DNA of 64,000 nucleotides, taken from positions 8,107,443-8,171,442 of the forward strand of contig OX422188.1 of NCBI GenBank assembly GCA_949130485.1, given 5' to 3'. Both the position numbers and the translations under genes were made by a program. The DNA is from Agelas oroides. Taxonomy: Eukaryota; Porifera; Demospongiae; Agelasida; Agelasidae. This document shows positions 27,501-39,220 of this stretch, piece by piece. A model generated the notes under the pieces. It was not told the DNA's origin and did not search any database. It worked only from the letters and a program-made list of their open reading frames with translations. The number at the start of each line of letters is the position of its first letter. Position 1 is the stretch's first letter.

Positions 27501-28351
27501 TTCCTGTGCTAGCAACCCTTTTCCTGCTCTCGTATGCTAAAATCCAACGCGTAATCATTGCTATTTTGTCTTTCATCTTCATTCATGAGGAAGATGTTGG
27601 CTCTTTCGCAGTTTGGAAATTTGATGGAAACTTGAGATTTCTGAGTGAGAAACACATCCCACTATTTGTGACCTCCGTACTTTTCATGACGTTATTTCTG
27701 CTCCCACTGACTCTGCTACTACTCTTTGAATCCCATTTGCAGAAACTCCGTCATTTTCGTATTGTAAGGATCATGAGCTGGCTGAAGCCATTATTAGATG
27801 CATTTCAAGGCCCCTATAAGGCTAGCTTCCGATTCTGGCCTGGTTTGATGCTGGTAATACGCAGTGTACTTCTTGTTGCCTTTGCACTGAATGTCTCCGG
27901 TGATCCTGGTATCAACCTTCTTGTGATTGTCCTGCTCACGTCTGTAGTTGCAGTGGCTACTTTGTTCAAATCTGGTGGTGTTTATAAAAACTTGCCACTA
28001 AACCTTCTCAACAGCTTCTACCTCTACAACCTGATTGGATTTGCAGCTTGGACACTATTCAACAGATATCAGTACACTTTGGAGCAGGAGAGGTTTTCTG
28101 AGAACCAGTTTGTAACCTCCTACATCATGCTGGGGGCCGCTGCCTTGATCTTCATTCTGACAATCATCTTTCATGTCTACCAGAAAGTGAAAAAATCTGA
28201 AACAATTTCAACTTGCTGCAAACGGTTGCAGAGGGAAAAGCAACAAAACTTTGATGGCAGTGAAGATGAAATAATGCCTCTACCTATTAGGGTACCACCC
28301 ACTTATTCATATGTCAGTATTCGAGAATCACTTCTTGATGAGGCTGTCTGA
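24531..28351 (+). pseudogene. Gene A copy A1: beta-helix / Cys-rich / multi-TM membrane protein, one frameshift
   Basis: Starts MSRLLLLVLLSMNALT (signal peptide). The ectodomain (to about residue 750) is rich in N-glycosylation sites and in short strand-turn repeats such as NNASNYGGGIVINQG, suggesting a right-handed beta-helix. A Cys-rich segment (CPVGFHLAENRCTC and, beyond the break, GILCGSCKEGF) precedes about eight hydrophobic helices and a cytoplasmic tail ending ESLLDEAV. The frame breaks near 26966-26970: CAGTCTTTATTAC lacks one base present in A2 and A3. The first frame then stops at 27185 while homology continues in another frame to 28351. A sequencing error would make this copy intact. 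The function is unknown; the layout suggests a cell-surface receptor or channel. Confidence 0.75.
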
Positions 28352-29964
28352 TTATACACTGGCATCATGAATATTTTGTAAAGCTTAATTAATGTAATTA
28401 ACCAAGCTGTTTATTTTTTGTATGCAGGGGCCCCACTGATCATGAACAACACAGATTTATTTGTAGTAATCTTTTTTCTTGTGTTGCAAAGTTACAGTAG
28501 TTAAAATAGTAGCTAGTTGCAAAAATATTTTAACAGCTGTACTGTGACAGTAAATGCATGCCCACTGATTACAAATTATGTCATATGTACCCTAAACTCA
28601 TTTGTTTAAATAGGTATATGAGGTTTTGAGTCTTAATGGGTTTGGGGATAGACCGGTTTGAAACGGTTACGTCATCTTATTAAATATTCATAAGGCTACC
28701 GAAGCAAAGATGTTGAAGTACTATATACATTCCCTGGCCCTAGCCCTAACTCTAACCCTTAACCATTTAGCCAATGAGCCGCTTCAGACGGCCACCATGC
28801 TGTTGTATTTAACTTACGGCAGCGCGACGGATAATAATAAGGTGTGCGACGGATTATAAATAGTTATTAAGGTGACGTACCGGAAACTGTTTCAAACCGG
28901 GTGAACATTACTATACCGATATAAATTAGGTTTCTAATACAGTCAGCAGCAGGTAAATTGTTGTTCACTGCCCATGCATACAGTGACGACAATATCCATA
29001 CACGTCGATGTATGGAAGTTTATCTTCTCATCACTACCACCTTAAAGTCATGGAAGCACAGTAAATGTACACTGCAATGAACCTATGCTGTGCATCTTGC
29101 ACTCTACTTACTGCTTGAAAATGGCAGGTGACTTTCCTAGATATGTACTATATAATGGACACTGGAAGCCAGCCCAATAACTTAGGAGGCAGCTCGTTCA
29201 GTGATTCAGAAGTGTAACGCAGATATTTTTTGCTATCATGCATGTAGTCTAACAAAGATAAGTGATGTATAATACACTTACCTAAGAAGGAGCGACTTGA
29301 AAAGCAGAATTGAGTCTATATTAAAAACATTGTCAGGCTTGCATTCTTTGCATAATTTTATGTTATTGGTAACATTTTCAGAGTCCTATGTACCACTTTC
29401 AAATACTTATAATTATAGTAGCTAGGATTAGGGATTTCAGGGATGAGGAAAATTATAGTATCCAAGAATCACACATAACTTTTAAAAAAAGAAATACACC
29501 CCCCCCCCCCAAATCACCACAAGAAGAAAAAAAACACCAAAAAAAACAACAACACAAAAAAACCCCGTTACATATGGTTGCATTTTAGAAACCCACGTTT
29601 ACAAAAACAGTTCTGAATGCCACTAGTTGATGTCAATAACTGTTTAGTTGACAGCACAGATATCCTGTCTTCCCCAATAGTCACACTGCAACCAATCACT
29701 GAGGTTGCATTTTACTCTCACAATTAAGGACTGAAGGGGGATCTTTAAAAGTTCCCTCTACAGTGTGTGATGTCTTCCACTGATCATGTGGTGCTACGAA
29801 CATTTTGGAGGAATTAGTAGCTCCAAAAATCTCAGTTCAGTTTAGGTTGCTGAACTTGCCCATAGGGACTATAACAGTCAATAAGTGTGAAATAAAGTCT
29901 TGCTAACAGCTATAAATAATGACCTTTCCAGTCTTTACACATATTCCACCAAGTCAAAAAAAAA
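28352..29964. other. Spacer downstream of A1, part of the tandem duplication unit
   Basis: Matches the spacer at about 46135-47486 (between the A' 3' end and A2) for over 1 kb, including the C-run/A-run near 29488-29560. No gene. The 28640-28920 insert carries CCCTAACTCTAACCC (28750-28770), a short telomere-like stretch, and is absent from the other spacer. Confidence 0.7.
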
Positions 29965-30058
29965 AAGAACAAGTCGATTGTTGTTAGTTCTACCGAGCAT
30001 GAATGCTCTTACTTTATACTCACTTGGAGCAGAAGAAGCAACGTATCTCCACATTCCA
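29965..30058 (+). pseudogene. Gene A copy A', 5' stub
   Basis: About 90 bp matching the start of gene A (CGATTGTTGTTAGTTCTAC..GCAACGTATCTCCACATTC). It ends abruptly where the hAT-like element begins. The matching 3' stub is at 45241-46131. Confidence 0.85.
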
Positions 30059-32044
30059 GACCTGTCAAGGCCATAAACTTGATTTGAGTGAGACAACAGA
30101 CAAAAATGAGTGAGATTGCCCCCAAAATGAGGGAGACATGCAGATGGAAAGTTACACACAAGCAAAAACACAACACAAACATTATATTTTACTGTGTTCT
30201 TTATTGTATTCCCAGGTGGCTTTCTTTGATTTTTCTAGCATCTCATCAGGTGGCTCGAACCGGTAGCATGCAAGGTTCAGGGTTGTGCATTTTCACTGTA
30301 AGAATACTTGAAAGTGTCCCATCAAGGCTTAGGCTGGATCGATATGGTGTTTTATTTAAGCGAACAAGGCTGAATACGCGCTCTTCAGCAGCACTAGAAT
30401 GGGGTCGAGTTAAAACAAGCTTTGCAATTCTTGAAAGATGCTGAAATTTTAACTCACACCCATCACCAGTCTTTACTGAGCCAAGATAACCCCAAAGGAC
30501 ATCCATTCTCTCACAAAAACGGAATCTGAGCCTTTCATTCTTTCCTCAGCCATTTCCCACAAGGATTGTGGAATATCATCGTGGTCTAGGAGTTGATACT
30601 CGACAAACTCATCGAAGACTCTGTCACTGACGTTCGAACTGAAGCCAAGTACAATTTGATAGTGATCCATGAAGTAACTGATATCACTGAAGTGGCAACT
30701 TTGTCGCTTGTCAAAATCAACAAACTTTGCATGCTGTAGGACGTCATCCCTGAGAGGAAACTTGGCAATGATGTACTCAAATGCAGCTGCATAAAACTGC
30801 CTTACACCCCTAAAAAACTTTCTGGAGTCCAAGGGACTACAGTCTCCTTCATTTTCTAGCTTTGCTAGGGTTTGCCTGGTTAGGAAACCAATGAAAATAT
30901 GGCGATCAGAAAGCTGGCTGTCTATATGTTGATATTGACTTCAGAAAGAGAGTGAGCCGCTTTGATTACTTCAGTTTGTACAAATCTGCACTTTCTTCAA
31001 AGGCTCTGACAATGATCGTGTACCAAATGGATGCAAGGGCCGTTGCAGGAACAAGTGAACACCGGAAGAACTGACTGGTAAAACAGCAGGTAAACTTCGG
31101 TAAGGCCAGACCAAATTGATTTTTCTGTTTCACGGATTTTTTTCCTCCAAGTAGTTACCAGGCAGGTAGGTGAAAAAAAAATAAAAAAATTAATTATCCA
31201 ACCTTCGACTTCACACCAAAGCTGCTTTCCCACGCAACGTTCAAAATCTTTCGAGGAACAACAGTGGTGGCGCTTAACGACCACGGATAGCCACACAGAA
31301 GACGCGGATGCCATGGAGTTAGAGTGCACAGTGCGTTCTCTTTGACAGGAGACTAGCGAGGCCACGTGTTATTCTAATTAGTGCACGCTTGTCCGCACTA
31401 TATTTGCGTGCGCCTCCATCACCCACGCAATTAATGTTTTTTAATTTTCACGGCGCATTCACAATGCTGACCCGCCGGATCCGTGAAACATTTGGTCTGG
31501 CCTAAGTGGATTAGTGAACAAGCTTGCAACCTCAAATACCGTGCTTGCGGACAAGATTCTGAAGCAAAGTATGAGCGTAAGCCATTGTACAACTTCAACA
31601 CACGTTCAACTGCCGTTTCTAGGCTAAGCCACCGTGTTGAAACATGCTTTATGATCTTCCTGTACTGAACATCACAAAAGCAACAGTATTTTTCAAGCGA
31701 GCTTTTCCTCTTGGTACTTTTATCGAACCAGTAAAACATATCGACAACAAGCTCTTCCACATCGAAACCTGTCTCGTTTCTCAGCGCATCTGCAGCACCA
31801 CTAGCCGTATTGTGTGCAATATGACAAGGGCAGCCCATTAGGTATACATTATTGAGCCATCCACACTAAGTGAATAGGGTGCTTGTTGCATAAGGCTGAC
31901 TAGTTCCTCCCTAAATTGTGGTGCTACAGCTTGATTCAGTATGCATGTTGTTTTCGTCTTGGCACAAGCGTATCCCTTTACAACCTCACCATCAAATATA
32001 TCACGAATAAGTGGGCTGAGGTGGTCTGCCAGGGCCAACGGCAC
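30059..32044 (-). mobile_element. Decayed, internally deleted hAT-like transposase
   Basis: Minus-strand pieces in family order: ALADHLSPLIRDIFDGEVVK (32044-31838), then MGCPCHIAHNTASGAADALR, YWFDKSTKRKSSLEKYC and KHVSTRWLSLETAVERVLK (31838-31431), then a middle part (30832-30473). The C-terminal dimerisation segment HSSAAEERVFSLVRLNKTP is at 30506-30246. The part normally between ..SVDGS and GCPCHIAHN is missing and several frame changes intervene, so it is inactive. The right end CAGACCTGTCAAGG (30058 onward) abuts the truncated gene A. I could not find the opposite terminus. Confidence 0.75.
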
Positions 32045-33026
32045 ATTATGCTACAGAGTAAACGCATTTTGATGGGAAAGTTGCTAGATAATGGCACCTG
32101 TATGTATCCTAAATGGACGTAGAGGGAAATTTTAGGAGTAAAAGTTACATGTGAACCCATAATACCCTCCGACTCATAATACCAGCATCTACCCGTACAG
32201 CAAGCGCTAGCGGTACAACCTTCGAAATGTATCTGGTTTATTGTCAAAAATTTTCTACGTCATTTTAGCGCAATATTGCGGTGGCCATTACCCTTCCGCA
32301 AGCGACTGTAAGCCTGATCAGAATGAAACTCGCTGTGAAGGACAGTCTGTAAAAATTCAGTCCAATGAAGGTTGTTCCTTTTAGATATCTAGTATAACTA
32401 TAAGTTAATCCTTGTGTAATGCTAACAAACGCCATTTTGTAGATAGTTGCATTTCTGCATAAGTTGGAGCGAAGTTCCAATCAAAAACCTGTACCATCCC
32501 ATTGGACAACTAATCTGAATTGAATTTTTGAATTGAAATCAAGAGAAAGGGTTACACAAAAGGTATTCCTATAAAAGTGCTCCCCCTAACTGGTTGTCAG
32601 TACCTTTGTTGAATATTAAAGTAACTGTGAGCAGAATCACTAAACATGTTAATACTTCAACAATGTGCAGAAAAGTAACAAAGTGTGACATAAAATTGTG
32701 TGCATTTTCGATCGAGGCAGATATTTAAAACAGTGCAAACAAATACACCCAAGCCTCTAAGGAATCTCTGTACCCAATTTAAGACTCGTATTGTGGCTGA
32801 GAAATGGCCCGTGTAGAAGAAAATTTACACACTTGACATCACTAGTAAAACTTCAAATGATGATCGACTATGATGTCTATTCATGGAGCTCCATTCAAAC
32901 ATGATTCAAACCATCGTGTTGCGATTTTTCGAGCACTTCAGGGGGAGTGGACAACCATGGAAGTCTACTTGTGGCCTGCGTCCAGGCTCTCGCCTAGTTT
33001 CGCGAGCCGGCAGTATTTTACCATAG
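32045..33026. other. Noncoding stretch, nothing recognised
   Basis: AT-rich and without convincing frames. It may include the unseen end of the hAT-like element. Confidence 0.5.
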
Positions 33027-33835
33027 ACAAGAATATAAAAATGTAAAAAGATGTAGGGATGGCATGCCAAAAAGTATGCAAACAAGGTAGGGATGATGCA
33101 TGCAAGCAAAGGTCAACATATTGGCAAAGCCCCATCCCTACATCTTTTTCACACTGCAGTTAGACAGTGCATGGGGGTCTTCCTAAAATGTAACACAAGT
33201 ACACCCCAACCTTTACTGGCAGTTCATGGCTTAGCCTCGTTCTCAGGCCACTTCCTAGCTCCTCCCACATGGCCTGGGAACAATGCTACAAGTTCACCAA
33301 CCTTTCTGCTGTAGCCTTGTTCTCAGGTCACTTCCTAGCTCCTCCTACATGGCCTGGGAATGAGGCTAGTATGATCCAGCATTATGTAAGTGTTGTAAAA
33401 GCATGGTTTTAGCCTCATCCCAAGGCCACTTTCCTCCTCCCACCTAGCCTAGGAACGAGGCTAATATTATTTGCAGCTGTATAGGTATGTTTGCCTCATA
33501 GGTAGCTATCAGATAGCTACCAAGTAGCTTTACTGCCAACATACTACTTGTAGCGACAGTGGCACCCTTGCTACATGCCTCTGATACAACCTAGACACTG
33601 AGCTTGAGTGGGCTGCAGACTGATCAGTGTGTAAAACTCAAGTACTCATGCACAGCATTAATCATGGATGGGTGCAGATTCAGTTCTAAAGCATGCTGTC
33701 TAACTGCAGTGTGAAAAAGATGTAGGGATGGGGCTTTGCCAATATGTTGACCTTTGCTTGCATGCATCATCCCTACCTTGTTTGCATACTTTTTGGTATG
33801 CCATCCCTACATATTTTTACATTTTTATATTCTTG
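33027..33835. mobile_element. Foldback element with about 148-bp terminal inverted repeats
   Basis: 33027-33175 (ACAAGAATATAAAAATGTAA..ACTGCAGTTAGACAG) is nearly the exact reverse complement of 33690-33835. The 515-bp interior holds three worn TAGCCTCG hairpins (33232-33288, 33312-33368 and 33410-33463). It has no coding capacity, and no target duplication is obvious. Confidence 0.9.
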
Positions 33836-34348
33836 TTTCTTTCCTTTTTTGATTATAATCTCAGTTACAGTTAGACCTAAGCATCATGAAGAATGATTTC
33901 TTTCAAGTGTAACCACAACCTTAGAACTTGAAACAGCATTGACAGATTAGTAGTGGTTTCAAGCATGTAACATGCCAGCTGGAATCCGATGTAGAGCCAA
34001 CCACTCTCCACCAGATTTTTAGCCCTTTGTGAAGCAGATTTCCTAGATGATCACATGACAACTGACCAGCAAATCTGTGACCATCCCAGCTTTACTAAAG
34101 TGATGAGTATCTTTTAGTGTAGCTATAAGTAAGCAACTGAATGCACCGCCTTACCTACTTAGTGTCCATGAACCTTTCCCACTGCTACGGGAAGAGACCG
34201 TATCAGCCGTGCTTACTGGTCAACGCGCGACTGATTTCGCGTGTACACTAATCTCGTTCTTAGACCATAGATTAGCCTCGTACCCAGGCCACATGGGAGG
34301 TGGCCTGGTATCCACTGTTTGCGCATGCGCGAAAACCCCCACGATTTC

Positions 34349-34671
34349 TAGTCTCGTGCCCCGCCCGCGTGCGCCTCCCGGCGAGAAACGGTCTGGTGAA
34401 CGAAGTCGAATTTCTTGGGCTTATTACCCAAAACGGGTAATGACCAATGAGATCGCGAGATCGGTAATTATTACGTAGCACTTCCCTTACAACAGTAAAA
34501 TTTGTTAATCTCCATTCGAGTATCCGTACCTTTTTTGAGCGGGTTGGCCGCAAAATGTTTTGATCGTTGCTAGGTTACAATGTTGCAAAAGTGTGCGCTA
34601 GCCCAAGAAATTCGACTTGGTTCACCAGACCGTTTCTCCTCGGGAGAGGGTGGGGTCTGGGGACGAGACTA
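34349..34671. mobile_element. Nested TAGTCTCG-type element, 9-bp TSD
   Basis: 323 bp with inverted ends of about 75 bp (TAGTCTCGTGCCCCGCC..AAACGGTCTGGTGAAC..TTTCTTGGGCT and its complement ending GGGGACGAGACTA). The flanks 34340-34348 and 34672-34680 are both CACGATTTC. It sits inside the RecQ-carrying element. Confidence 0.9.
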
Positions 34672-34779
34672 CACGATTTCATGGGGTATCGTATACCATC
34701 GTTTACGAACCGTTAATCTTTACCGTATACTGGCGTATAGCTCCGAAGCACGTCCGTCTCGAGCTTACCCCGCGAATAT

Positions 34780-35060
34780 GGCAGGTAAAAGCGAGGACAT
34801 TGATAAAGCGCTCAAGTTCGCTCTTTGTTGTATTGGGAAAGGGAGATTTCACGTTGAAAGCAGAGCAGCTGGATGCGATCAAATGTATCTACGATGGTAA
34901 AGACGTATTCCTGTGGCTACCCACGGGATTTGGTAAGTCCGAGACTCTGCCGTTTGTTTTCAACTACAAGCACGATGACGGTGGAACCGGCGGTGGTTGT
35001 AGCGTAGTCCTTGTCGTGTCACCCCTTGTGTCTCTGATAATGGAAGCCATCGCCGCGTAA
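34780..35060 (+). pseudogene. RecQ-type DEAD/DEAH helicase N-terminal fragment
   Basis: From an ATG at 34780 the frame reads MAGKSEDIDKALKFALCCIG. After a frame shift near 34840-34850 it continues as FTLKAEQLDAIKCIYDGKDV, then LPTGFGKSETLPFVF and SVVLVVSPLVSLIMEAIAA. This is the motif 0 / Walker A (GFGKS) / motif Ia region of a RecQ-family ATPase; motifs II to VI are absent. It is enclosed by the inverted ends of a transposon. It is probably a captured host or transposon-borne gene piece rather than a working enzyme. Confidence 0.75.
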
Positions 35061-35312
35061 ACACAGCTGCCTATTTCTCCGCATAACAACCACGTGTAAC
35101 TTGTCCATAATCGGACTCATTCACGGAAGATTTCCGGAATCGTTCGCGCATGCGCAAACAGTGGATACCAGGCCACTTTTCCCTTCTCCCACGTGGCCTG
35201 GGTACGAGGCTAACCATAGATAATAGACCTACGGAGAAGGCGCCTCAAATTTATCCGGGCATGACGTCACTACCCGGCACTAGAGCGCGTTACGGTTGTA
35301 TGGTGAAATTGC

Positions 35313-35871
35313 TAGCCTCGTTCGTTCGTCGCTTGCAGTACGAAATAATTCGCTCAGAAGGCCTGGTCCATTTCATCACGTGATGTGTGCCGCAGCCGTA
35401 ATTTTACGTCACACCAGATATGGCCGCGCCGTGTTGCAGCATTGGTTGTCGAGATAACCACAAATGGAGTTGGAAGAACCTGAAACAGGTCACGCGCATA
35501 CGATAGACTACAATAGTAAACTCGAGCTGAAGAAGACGAGGAGTCGAAATCCAGGTTCGACCTAGTAACACGATGTGGCCAAGGTATCTGAATATAGACG
35601 TCTACTATCCAGCTAAACATGGCAGCTTGTGCTCTTTCGCTGCCGAGACTTTTAGCACTTAGGTAAGTTCGTACACGAACCATTACTGTGATCTCTGGGG
35701 GCCTCTTTCAACGCTGAACTGGGCTCTAGCTCATCTATGACATCATTGATTCCAGTAGAATGGTCGTGACGTAGCTGTGGCACACATCACGTGATGAAAT
35801 GGACCAGGCCTTCTGAGCGAATTATTTCGTACTGCAAGCGACGAACGCGCGAAGGCCTGGGAACGAGGCTA
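35313..35871. mobile_element. 559-bp TAGCCTCG-family element with exon-like interior, 9-bp TSD
   Basis: The ends TAGCCTCG..GTCGCTTGCAGTACGAAA and TTTCGTACTGCAAGCGACG..GGGAACGAGGCTA are inverted. The flanks 35304-35312 and 35872-35880 are both TGAAATTGC. The interior has an ATG (about 35619) opening MAACALSLPRLLALR, directly followed by a GTAAGT donor. A relative lies at 39221-39780 with the interior inverted. Confidence 0.92.
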
Positions 35872-36512
35872 TGAAATTGCCCTACCAGCACAGCATATAC
35901 TGAAGTCCTGCGAACTCGTGAAGCAACGTGCCAAGCTAGTAAGGGTCTCAAGGCATTATTTTGGTCGTGAAATTTAATTGCAAGGATGCAGCAGCGAAGC
36001 TCATGAACGTTGCTTCGTTTTCGAAGGCAAATAATGTCGTTTTTAGTGGTTTTGTAGTTTTTCCAAGTTTGCTGTTAATGGAACAACAATTCCAATTATT
36101 CTGTATGTTACCTGTGTACATGGTAAATGTCTAGATTAAAAGAAACTTTGAATAGCGCTTTACACAAAAATATTATACAGATTTAGCCTTCACGACCAGT
36201 ACTTGAGTTTGTAGTTTTTCCAGCAAAGTTCCAGCTACAAGCTGCACATACCCCACACAGATCGAACATATACTTACTGCTGTATGTCTACATTACAGTA
36301 ATGTTTCGATTGTAGGTAACAGCTGAGAGAATGGAAGGGGTAAAAATACTGGTACCATGCATAGAATGTACTGTTTTCTCACAGTTACGGGTGTTTACCA
36401 GGTACTGTACATGCTTTAGCAGCGAAGAACTGTAGAATCGCACGAATCTGCTAGATAATCGGCAGTTGTAAGTATGGCTACGCTGCACTAGAGCTCTGGT
36501 AGGTGTCTGCCT

Positions 36513-36563
36513 GTTTGTCTGTCGTCTGTCTGTCTGTCTGTCCGTCTGTCGTCTGTCTGTCTG
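36513..36563 (+). repeat. (GTCT)n microsatellite
   Basis: Repeats of GTCTGTCT interrupted by CCGTCTGTC. Confidence 0.9.
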
Positions 36564-36924
36564 CTCTCGCTACAAGACGCTAGCGCCATTTGTAGATCAC
36601 GTGACCGTAACGCGCACCGGAATGGGAAATTGCAAAAAAATTGCGCGTTTCCAATCCCTTATCCGTAGGTCTATTATCTACATGTACAGCGGTTTGCATT
36701 GATCTTGCAAAATCATACGTCTAAAACCGTAGAACGAGGGATGCGCATGCGTACACCAGGCTACCTTGAAATGGCTGCTACAGCTCTACTGATGTATCAA
36801 AAACAGTGTCTAACCTGTATTTCGCTGGAACTCAAGTTTTGGACTACAGATACTGCCGACAAATACGCCACGAGGGGTCTCAACTCCCTAAACCGCCAAC
36901 GCCAACGTTGGTACACAGCCTGTA

Positions 36925-36990
36925 GCGCTACAACACCATCAAACTGCTGGCAGGCTATAGCCTGCCAGCAGTTTGATGGTGTTGTAGCGC
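36925..36990. repeat. Perfect 66-bp palindrome
   Basis: The 33-base arm GCGCTACAACACCATCAAAC.. is immediately followed by its exact reverse complement with no spacer. It is able to form a cruciform. It does not fit the two named element families. Confidence 0.95.
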
Positions 36991-37426
36991 GGCCCTTAGT
37001 GTATCACCATCGGAGCTACTAAATCTCACGCCATGATAATATGCCAATTCCTCAGGTAAGTACATGACTAAACGTTAATAGTGCTGAGGCCTACATATTT
37101 AGATTCAGGCTGATGTGTAGGTGTATTCCAAAACCTGTTATAATCTCAGCGAAGGTCATTGTTGTATGCTTTGACATGTTTGAGGTGAGCACGACGCCAT
37201 CAGGAGCTGCTCCACTTATTCAAATTTGAACAGTTTTGCGCATGCGCGTACCTGACAGAAAGTTTGATTTTGCAAAGTCAACGCAAACGCTGTATGCTTA
37301 GACCAATGACCATGGTCTTTGGTCTGGGAACGAAACTACGTTTGCGCATGCATACAAGATGGCGTCCTACGCAACGGATAGCAGCTGGGCAGTGCTGTGA
37401 ACAGCTTGTGAAAGGTGAATTGGAGC

Positions 37427-38277
37427 ATAGATAATAGAGCACTGAAACGGGAATGGAAACGGACAAAAAATTTACAGGCAAACTCGGGCAAAACGCCGAT
37501 GACGTCACGTTGAATCCTCGTTCCGGTGTTTCAGTTAGAAGGCGGTGCCCACTAACAGGTGTACGATCGTTTATCTCCCGCGTGGGTCATCGCACTAGAG
37601 GTTCTTGTACATTTACTGATATACCACAGTATCTACAATATTCCGGTCGAAAATTGTACTATGCACAGTTGTGAATTGATTTTTATGCAATGTAGAAATG
37701 CTCGTTTCGTAGTTTTTTCTGGAAAATAAACAGGGCTACCCAATGATGCAAGCTGTCATAAAGTGTAACCATTAGCAAAGAATGTAACTGAGTGGCTTAT
37801 TTCTTTGTGATACAGTACATGGTTTGATGTGAGGTCTTGAAAAGTGTAAATAATGTGAAAACTCTTGTAGTTTTCTAGAGAGATCTGTACCCTGGTTTAG
37901 GTAAAGTCTGCTGGTACAGTATTAGCAGTACATAGGTCAATGTAATGCTGACAAAACAATGGAGCTGCAGTAATTGTGTGCAGTTTTCTCCAGCTTTCTG
38001 AACAGGTGCCTCCAGCTCATGCAGAGGGCGTATCAATCTGTCTTAGTCGTCTTCAGGCCTGCTGATAATTTTCAGGACTCGTGAATATCCCTCCATCGCA
38101 ATAGCAGTCTGCCAGAAACCACTCAACCTTCGGGGGAAAGAAGAAACGCACATAACCGCCGCTCTCGCACAGTCGTCTACTGCCAATGCAGTGTGCGTCA
38201 GATCACGTGACCGAAACGATGATTCGACGTAAAATTATTGCTGTTTCCAATCCCTGTTCGTAGCTCTATTATCTATG
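37427..38277. mobile_element. ATAGATAATAG-ended element, 8-bp TSD
   Basis: The 851-bp element begins ATAGATAATAGAGC and ends GCTCTATTATCTATG after a one-base variation. The flanks 37419-37426 and 38278-38285 are both ATTGGAGC. No transposase is encoded. The 8-bp duplication fits hAT-type (or P-type) insertion. Confidence 0.85.
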
Positions 38278-38660
38278 ATTGGAGCTACGGAGAAGGTAGG
38301 GATCAGGGGCACTTTTGCGCTGAGGTATGGATCATTTTTGTGCTACAACCACGGTGAGTACTTAGCCATTCTCCAGATATTTAGGTTGACGAAAGAAAGA
38401 AAGAAAGAATAACAAAATGGCACTTTCGTCACCGCACACTTTCGCGTATAGCTGTCTTCCGCGAGGCTTTTGGGTAAGTATATGAGTCTTGCTGATCACA
38501 AAGGCACTCAAAGAGGAAGCCTGGGCGCTTAAATAAGCTTTTAGCATATTTGTGGTGAAGTTATACGGCTTTTGCTTAAGTATTGCATATATTGCGCGTC
38601 GGCGCCATCCCTACATAGAGTCTACCGACTCTCTGATAATAGACCTACAGAAGTCTATAA

Positions 38661-39046
38661 TACCGTATAGCGGGAAATTTTCGCTGGTCCAAATTTTCGC
38701 GAAAATCCCGTTTCCCCTCCAGAAGAAATTTTCGCGGTTTTAATTTTCGCGTTTAGCGCGAGCTATTGCCACGCCCCTTTATCGTCGCCGGTCTAACGGA
38801 GGACGAAAGATGTCCCGTGGGAGAGGGTGGGACGTCGTCTACCGGTTTGAAATAGCGCTACAGTGCCATCGTCAGATCGAGCGAGCTAGCGCATAAAACA
38901 CACGTATGAAAATTTCCACGAGTTCAAAAGTTCACGTGTTCAAATTTTCCCGGTTCATATTTCGCGGTTCTTATTTTCGCGTTTTGGTCGTGGGTCGCGA
39001 AAATCGCGAAAATTTGGACCTCGCGAAAATTTCCCGCTATACGGTA
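38661..39046. mobile_element. MITE with TACCGTATAGCGGGAAATTTTCGC ends
   Basis: The 386-bp element has ends TACCGTATAGCGGGAAATTT and AAATTTCCCGCTATACGGTA. A TA on each side is compatible with a TA target. The interior is rich in AATTTTCGCGAAAA blocks. Related to the element at 17588-18020. Confidence 0.88.
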
Positions 39047-39220
39047 TATAATTATCACCATAGTACAAAGCTATACCGGAAGATATCACGAGTTTGTTGC
39101 CGTCTGTATTGTTACGAGTGCGCAGCACGAGTAACAACGCCAACAGCAACAAACGAGTGGTTTTTTCCGGTTTAGCTTGGTACTATGGTGATAATGATTT
39201 TATCGTACGAACGTTCGAAC

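Larger units (their letters stand above)
34274..35211. mobile_element. TAGCCTCG-type element carrying a RecQ-helicase-like fragment, 9-bp TSD
   Basis: The left end TAGCCTCGTACCCAGGCCAC..GTTTGCGCATGCGCGAA and the right end TTCGCGCATGCGCAAACAG..CCTGGGTACGAGGCTA are inverted repeats of about 60-70 bp. The flanks are ACCATAGAT on both sides (about 34265-34273 and 35213-35221), a 9-bp duplication. Each terminal repeat includes the NRF-1-like palindrome GCGCATGCGC. The interior holds a second element (34349-34671) and a helicase fragment. The boundary is certain to within one or two bases. Confidence 0.8.
35217..36680. mobile_element. TAGATAATAGACCTACGGA-ended element (about 1.46 kb)
   Basis: The left end TAGATAATAGACCTACGGA mirrors the right end TCCGTAGGTCTATTATCTA. 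The sub-terminal right region (GATCACGTGACCG..TTTCCAATCCC) is shared with the element at 37427-38277. No clean duplication is seen. It contains the 35313-35871 element and a (GTCT)n run at 36513-36563. Confidence 0.7.

Noticed and set aside
29388-29588. 66-residue frame repeated at 46886-47125
   Set aside because: The conservation comes from duplicated spacer DNA. The frames diverge at the C-run/A-run and the composition is not protein-like.
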